Source of the DNA: Hyphomicrobiales bacterium
Lineage (GTDB): Bacteria; Pseudomonadota; Alphaproteobacteria; Rhizobiales; Xanthobacteraceae
Assembly: GCA_003135415.1 (NCBI GenBank)
Contig: PLBP01000015.1
Location: forward strand, 7,620 to 71,619
Direction of reading: 5' to 3'
DNA: 64,000 bases
The position numbers and the translations under genes were made by a program. Position 1 is the first letter of the stretch. The number at the start of each line of letters is the position of its first letter. Shown piece by piece: positions 59,367 to 64,000 of the stretch. The notes beneath the pieces are model-generated. The model made no database searches and was not told the DNA's origin. It worked only from the letters and a program-made list of their open reading frames with translations.

Positions 59367-60775
59367 CATGAGCGCGAACTCGCGCGCCTCGACGGCAAGC
59401 GCCGGGTCAACGCGCGCCATGCGGTCAGCGGCAAATCGAAAAGCGCCGGCAACGGATCGTCCTTGCCGAACGTGGCGAATGCGATCGGCCGGCGATAGGA
59501 GCGCAAATAGTCGTTCAGTGTGAGCGTGCCGGCGAGGATCCCCGCGATCGCCGCTAAAATATCTCTCGAGAGATACACCCAACGCGCATCGGAATCGGCG
59601 CGGATGCGATCAACCTTTTCGCCCATCGCGACCCGCCAAAGAATGTAGGGGAAATCGACGCCTGCGAGGGCGCCGAGCGAATTCCATGTCCAGGTGCGCG
59701 CGTTCACGTCGAGAATTTTGTATTGTCCATCGCGGGCGTCGAATTTGAATTCGATTTCGGCGATGCCGCTATAGTGGAGAGAGTTCAGAAACTTGGTGGC
59801 GGCTTCTTCGACCTGCGCATTGTGGATCGTCTCCACAAAAGTGCTGGTGCGGCCGAAATCGGTTGGATACTGCCGCGTACGCCGAGCGACCATGGACGCA
59901 ATCGGAGAGCCACGATCCCACACGGCAGCGTATGAAAATTGCGCCGAACCGCCGCCGGGGATCAGCTCCTGAATGACAATATGGTCGTGGCCGACGGCAG
60001 CGACGGCCTCGTCATATCGGCTCAACAAAGCGGCGCGATCATCGACGCGCCAGGCCTTCGCGAGCGTGAATACGTTTCTGCCTTCCTTGACCGCTGGTTT
60101 CAGAACGAGCGGAAAGCGGCAATCGAGGTTCTCGACTTCCCGCCGGTCGCGCGGCTGATACGTTTTCGGATGATCGATGCCGAGCGTGGCCGCGCGCTGG
60201 TACGTCAGCGTTTTATCGAGCGCCCATTGCGCGACGTCCCAAGGCGGCGTGACGAGGCGAAATACCTTGGATAGCTCGGCGTGGTTTTGCGCAACCAGCT
60301 GTACTTCCGGGTCGGCGGCGGGAAAGAGAACCCATCCCCTCATGCCGTGACGATCGGCGAGTTTAATGAGATCGGACGCCGCGCCTCTCTGCTGCGAGCC
60401 GGCCCACGAAAGGCTCCGGCTTGTGTAGCGCGAAAATTTCGCGATGGGGTTGCTGTTATCCGTGATGAAGCAGACCGGAATGCCGCGCCGCCCCAAGCTC
60501 CGTGCGATCCCCAAGCTTCCGCAATCGCCGGCCAGAATGATCGTGCCATATCCGCGCGCCGCGGTGGAGCGCGCTCCGGTCGCGGCAATGCCGGCGGATT
60601 CGAGAGTAGGACGAGAAGGCGAGAGCGCATTCGCCGGCGGCGAAATGAGCTCTGCTTTCGCTCCGGGTCTAACAGGAATCATTGTTTCGGCCATTTGCGG
60701 AATCGGCGTTGTCGGAAAAACCGGTTCAAGGAATGGTAGTCGAGCCAGCTTTCGGAATACTTTCCGAGTCTTCAC
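59366..60775 (-). CDS. ATP-grasp domain protein
   Basis: CRFPLVLKPAVKEGRNVFTLAKAWRV...VIQELIPGGGSAQFSYAAVWD...GIAEIEFKFDARDGQYKILDVNARTWTW. Confidence 0.87.
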   Translation of the reverse strand: MKTRKVFRKLARLPFLEPVFPTTPIPQMAETMIPVRPGAKAELISPPANALSPSRPTLESAGIAATGARSTAARGYGTIILAGDCGSLGIARSLGRRGIPVCFITDNSNPIAKFSRYTSRSLSWAGSQQRGAASDLIKLADRHGMRGWVLFPAADPEVQLVAQNHAELSKVFRLVTPPWDVAQWALDKTLTYQRAATLGIDHPKTYQPRDRREVENLDCRFPLVLKPAVKEGRNVFTLAKAWRVDDRAALLSRYDEAVAAVGHDHIVIQELIPGGGSAQFSYAAVWDRGSPIASMVARRTRQYPTDFGRTSTFVETIHNAQVEEAATKFLNSLHYSGIAEIEFKFDARDGQYKILDVNARTWTWNSLGALAGVDFPYILWRVAMGEKVDRIRADSDARWVYLSRDILAAIAGILAGTLTLNDYLRSYRRPIAFATFGKDDPLPALFDLPLTAWRALTRRLPSRRASSRS

Positions 60776-60905
60776 ATTCTCTAGGAGAAGGGGGCTCGGT
60801 TCCCGCCAAATGCTCGCGTAGCGTTAACGCGGCGGGATTTTCGTAGGGATGGCGTTAACTATGATCTACAAGCTCGTATAAAAGCCTGACCGGGAGCGCA
60901 TAAAG

Positions 60906-61640
60906 ATGATCCAATGCAATGCCACCGCGGTCGTGATCGGTGCCGGCGATTATATCGGGGCCGCGATTGTGCGCCGGTTCGCGGCCGGCGGCTATAAGGT
61001 TTTCGCCGGACGAAGAAACGGCGACAAATTTGCGCCTCTCGTCGCCGAGATCGAGAAGGAAGGCGGCTTTTGCGCCGGCCGGACGCTCGATGCGCGCAAG
61101 GAAGCAGCGATTGCCGAGTTTCTCGCCGAGGCGGAGCGCACGGCCCCTCTCGAGGTGTGCATTTTCAACATCGGCGCCAACGTCAATTTTCCGCTGCTCG
61201 AAACGACGGAGCGTGTCTTCCGTAAAGTATGGGAGATGGGTTGCTATGCCGGTTTTCTCACCGGGCGCGAGGCGGCGCGCCTGATGGTTCCGCGCGGGAA
61301 GGGCTCGATTTTTTTCACCGGCGCCACCGCGAGCATGCGGGCCGGTATCGGCTATGCGGCCTTCGCCGCCGCCAAATTCGGATTGCGGGCGGTGGCGCAA
61401 AGCATGGCGCGCGAATTCGGGCCGAAGAACATTCACGTCGCGCATCTGATTATCGACTCGGGCGTCGATACCGCTTTCGTGCGCGAGCGCCGGGAGAAAC
61501 GCGGACTGAATGCCGCCGGCGAGCCGGACGAATTGATGAATCCGAAATCGATCGCGGAAGCCTATTGGTTTTTGCATCATCAGTCGCGCGACGCGTGGAC
61601 GCACGAACTCGATCTTCGCCCCTATCGGGAGACCTGGTGA
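60906..61640 (+). CDS. SDR family oxidoreductase
   Basis: AVVIGAGDYIGAAIVRRFAAGGYKVFAGRR...GSIFFTGATASMRAGIGYAAFAAAKFGLRAVAQSMARE. Confidence 0.92.
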   Translation: MIQCNATAVVIGAGDYIGAAIVRRFAAGGYKVFAGRRNGDKFAPLVAEIEKEGGFCAGRTLDARKEAAIAEFLAEAERTAPLEVCIFNIGANVNFPLLETTERVFRKVWEMGCYAGFLTGREAARLMVPRGKGSIFFTGATASMRAGIGYAAFAAAKFGLRAVAQSMAREFGPKNIHVAHLIIDSGVDTAFVRERREKRGLNAAGEPDELMNPKSIAEAYWFLHHQSRDAWTHELDLRPYRETW

Positions 61641-61644
61641 GGCC

Positions 61645-62265
61645 ATGGACGCGGTTCAATTTCACTTCGATTTCGGCAGCCCCAACGCCTATCTCAGCCA
61701 TAAAATTCTGCCAGGAATCGAGCGCCGCACGGGCGTAAAATTCGACTATGTACCGATCCTGCTCGGCGGCATCTTCAAGGCGACGAACAATCGCTCGCCG
61801 GTGGAAGCATTCGCTGGCATCAAGAACAAGTACCAATACGAGAAACTGGAAATGAATCGCTTCATCGAGAAGCACGGGCTCGACCATTTCCAGATGAACC
61901 CATTCTTCCCCGTCAACACGCTGACATTGATGCGCGGCGCGGTGGCGATGAAGATGGACGGAGATTTCGCCCGCTATGTCGACGCAGTCTTTCATCACAT
62001 GTGGGAAGAGCCGAAAAAGATGGATGACCCAGCGGTGATCCGCGCGGCGCTTGACGAATCCGGTCTCAATGGCGGGAAATTGCTAGAGCGGACGCAGGAC
62101 CCGAAGGTCAAGGAGGGGCTTGTCCGCAATACGGAAGAGTCGGTTGCGCGCGGCGCCTTCGGCTCGCCCACGTTTTTTATCGGCGACGAGATATTCTTCG
62201 GCAAGGACCGGTTGGGCGGCGTGGAAGAAAGAATTGTTGCGAAATCGGGAAAAGCCAAAGCGTGA
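61645..62265 (+). CDS. 2-hydroxychromene-2-carboxylate isomerase / DsbA family
   Basis: VQFHFDFGSPNAYLSHKILPGIERRTGVKFDYVPILLGGIFKATNN...SVARGAFGSPTFFIGDEIFFGKDRL. Confidence 0.92.
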   Translation: MDAVQFHFDFGSPNAYLSHKILPGIERRTGVKFDYVPILLGGIFKATNNRSPVEAFAGIKNKYQYEKLEMNRFIEKHGLDHFQMNPFFPVNTLTLMRGAVAMKMDGDFARYVDAVFHHMWEEPKKMDDPAVIRAALDESGLNGGKLLERTQDPKVKEGLVRNTEESVARGAFGSPTFFIGDEIFFGKDRLGGVEERIVAKSGKAKA

Positions 62266-62339
62266 GGGGATCCGTGCAAGTGCGGAGCATTCGTTGTACG
62301 CTCGGATCGAGCCGGATTTTCAACCCGAAAGGTGGATCA

Positions 62340-62585
62340 ATGTCTCAGGTGACCTATCAAATCGTTCAGCACGACAGTGGTTGGGCCTACAAGGTTGACG
62401 GCGTTTTTTCGGAACCTTTCCCTACCCATGCGGCCGCTCTCGCCGCCGCGAAGAAAGCCGCGCAAGAGCAGCGCGTTCCCGGGCAGACCCACGTCATTGA
62501 GTACGAGGATGAGAAAGGTAAATGGCGTACCGAAACCGCGTCCGGAAGCGATCGTCCTTCCACTTCCGTCAAGGACAGCAAGTAA
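62340..62585 (+). CDS. DUF2188-like small protein
   Basis: MSQVTYQIVQHDSGWAYKVDGVFSEPFPTHAAALAAAKKAAQEQRVPGQTHVIEYEDEKGKWRTE. Confidence 0.82.
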   Translation: MSQVTYQIVQHDSGWAYKVDGVFSEPFPTHAAALAAAKKAAQEQRVPGQTHVIEYEDEKGKWRTETASGSDRPSTSVKDSK

Positions 62586-62611
62586 CGAGCTTCGTCGCCA
62601 AGTCTGAACAA

Positions 62612-62818
62612 TCAACCGTTGAGCATTGCCAATGCGGCTCTGCGGTCTCCCGGTTTCAGCTTAACGAACAGCGCGCGCGCATTCTTGATATCCCGCTCGC
62701 TGCCGGTGTCCGCGGCCAACTGCAGGGCCACCGTGGTCGGATGACTTTTGCCGCAGATGAAGATCAGGGCCTTTGCAAGCCGCGCCATCGCGGCCTGGTC
62801 GATTAGCGTTTCTTCCAT
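62612..62818 (-). CDS. small conserved hypothetical protein
   Basis: 68 aa MEETLIDQAAMARLAKALIFICGKSHPTTVALQLAADTGSERDIKNARALFVKLKPGDRRAALAMLNG. Confidence 0.6.
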   Translation of the reverse strand: MEETLIDQAAMARLAKALIFICGKSHPTTVALQLAADTGSERDIKNARALFVKLKPGDRRAALAMLNG

Positions 62819-63017
62819 TCGATGCTCTTTTCAAAGTAGCGGGTATTCCGGCGCGTTCGGCGGCCGGTCTCGTGTAGCACAAGCGAATCGCACCCACATT
62901 GCAATGCACCTATTATCCTGCAGTTATTGCAGGGACTTGGAGTGCGGTCACACGCCGCAAAATCGCCGCCTTGAGGCCGTTTCTGGGGCGGGCAATAGGG
63001 ACTAGGCGAGGGCGCGC

Positions 63018-63836
63018 GTGGTTCGGGGTCGTGCGGTTTCTTTGTTGGCGCTCGCGGCACTCGCGAATTACGCCGCCGATGTCGCGCGAGCCGATGCATG
63101 GCCCGCCTGTGCCCGTACCAACATAACTCCGGCGTCTTATGAAGCTGCCGGCGCCCGTGATGGCGCCACGCTTCGGCTCGCCGATGGCCGCGAGGTGCGG
63201 CTCGCCGGCGTCATCGCCGCGAACGATCTCGACGGCGATCAAGCTGCGGCTACGCGTGCGACCGCGGCGCTCGACCGCCTTGTCGCCGGAAAACGCATCC
63301 TGCTCTATTCTCTTTCGGATGCGGCCGACAGGCATGGACGAATCCGCGCGCAAGTGGCACTCGCCGATGAGGACGGAGCCTGGGTGCAAGGGCTCCTCGT
63401 CGCGAACGGAATGCTTCGCGTCGGGCCGGAGGCGGGCGAGCCTGCCTGCACCGAGCCGCTGATCGTGCACGAGCGCGCGGCGCGCGCCGCGAAGGCCGGC
63501 CTTTGGACGGAGCCGCGCTTTTCGGTCGAATCGGCGGCCAATCTTGCGGCACTGAACGCAGCGATCGGGCGTTTCGCCGTGGTCGAGGGCTTGGTTACCC
63601 GTATTGGCGAGACCCCGAGCCGCACCTATATCGATTTTGGACGGCGCTACATCGAGGATTTCACCATTATTATCCCGCGCGAGGCACGGGCGGAATTCCG
63701 CGCCGCGGGGATCGATCTCAAGGCCCTTCGCGGCAAACGAATCCGCGGGCGGGGCGTTCTATTCTCTTCCGGCGGGCCGGCGATTGAGGTACGTAAGGCC
63801 GCCTCGATCGAGATCATTCAGGGCAGCGGCACATGA
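63018..63836 (+). CDS. thermonuclease (SNase-like) family secreted protein
   Basis: RLADGREVRLAGVIAANDLDG...LYSLSDAADRHGRIRAQVALADEDGAWVQGLLVANGMLRV. Confidence 0.85.
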   Translation: MVRGRAVSLLALAALANYAADVARADAWPACARTNITPASYEAAGARDGATLRLADGREVRLAGVIAANDLDGDQAAATRATAALDRLVAGKRILLYSLSDAADRHGRIRAQVALADEDGAWVQGLLVANGMLRVGPEAGEPACTEPLIVHERAARAAKAGLWTEPRFSVESAANLAALNAAIGRFAVVEGLVTRIGETPSRTYIDFGRRYIEDFTIIIPREARAEFRAAGIDLKALRGKRIRGRGVLFSSGGPAIEVRKAASIEIIQGSGT

Positions 63837-64000
63837 GTGCACGCGAAAGGCAGGAAGGTTGTCACGGGTTGCGGGCCGCGATCTCGATCGCGGCCTTGGC
63901 ACTTGCGCTTTTTGCCGCCTCCTGCGCGAACGGCGATTTCGATCGCTACGGCCTGTCGGAAGCGTCCGCCGCCCGCGACGATGTGGCGAGCACGCTGCCG
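63834..64000 (+). CDS. lipoprotein N-terminus, truncated by window end
   Basis: MSARERQEGCHGLRAAISIAALALALFAASCANGDFDRYGLSEASAARDDVASTLP; lipobox-like AASC. Confidence 0.6.

Overview
The window is GC-rich chromosomal sequence, probably from a Rhizobiales-type alphaproteobacterium, interrupted by one genomic island of about 26.4 kb (about 29,158-55,627). The backbone carries ccr and ecm of the ethylmalonyl-CoA pathway, gluQRS, an AlkA-type glycosylase, dsbB, rlpA, hisE, an NdvA-like ABC exporter, a thiolase, a DD-carboxypeptidase, a CobW GTPase, two related flippase/acyltransferase loci, an MscS-type channel, an SDR/isomerase pair and a thermonuclease. The island sits in a tRNA-Arg(CCU) gene. 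It is bounded by a 41-bp near-perfect repeat (40/41) of the 5' half of that tRNA. It carries a P4-type tyrosine integrase, an AlpA-like regulator, a type ISP/IIG-like restriction enzyme, a type II REase/MTase pair, a DNA-transfer-like module (two ATPases, a separate membrane protein and a replication-relaxation-like protein, with no relaxase I can recognise), a split GmrSD-type gene next to a Cas4-like nuclease and a DUF2130 protein, two HEPN-like proteins, an AAG glycosylase and many small unknown genes. The most notable non-coding signals are: (i) three clusters of 10-bp-phased GTCGCGNNNN repeats inside a KfrA-like gene; (ii) three tandem 24-bp iteron-like repeats beside a winged-helix gene; (iii) a 0.67-kb intergenic region with nested inverted repeats; (iv) 15-bp inverted repeats flanking the integrase; (v) twin perfect hairpins inserted in frame in a chromosomal acyltransferase gene. 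All family calls come from reading the translations; no database search was run.
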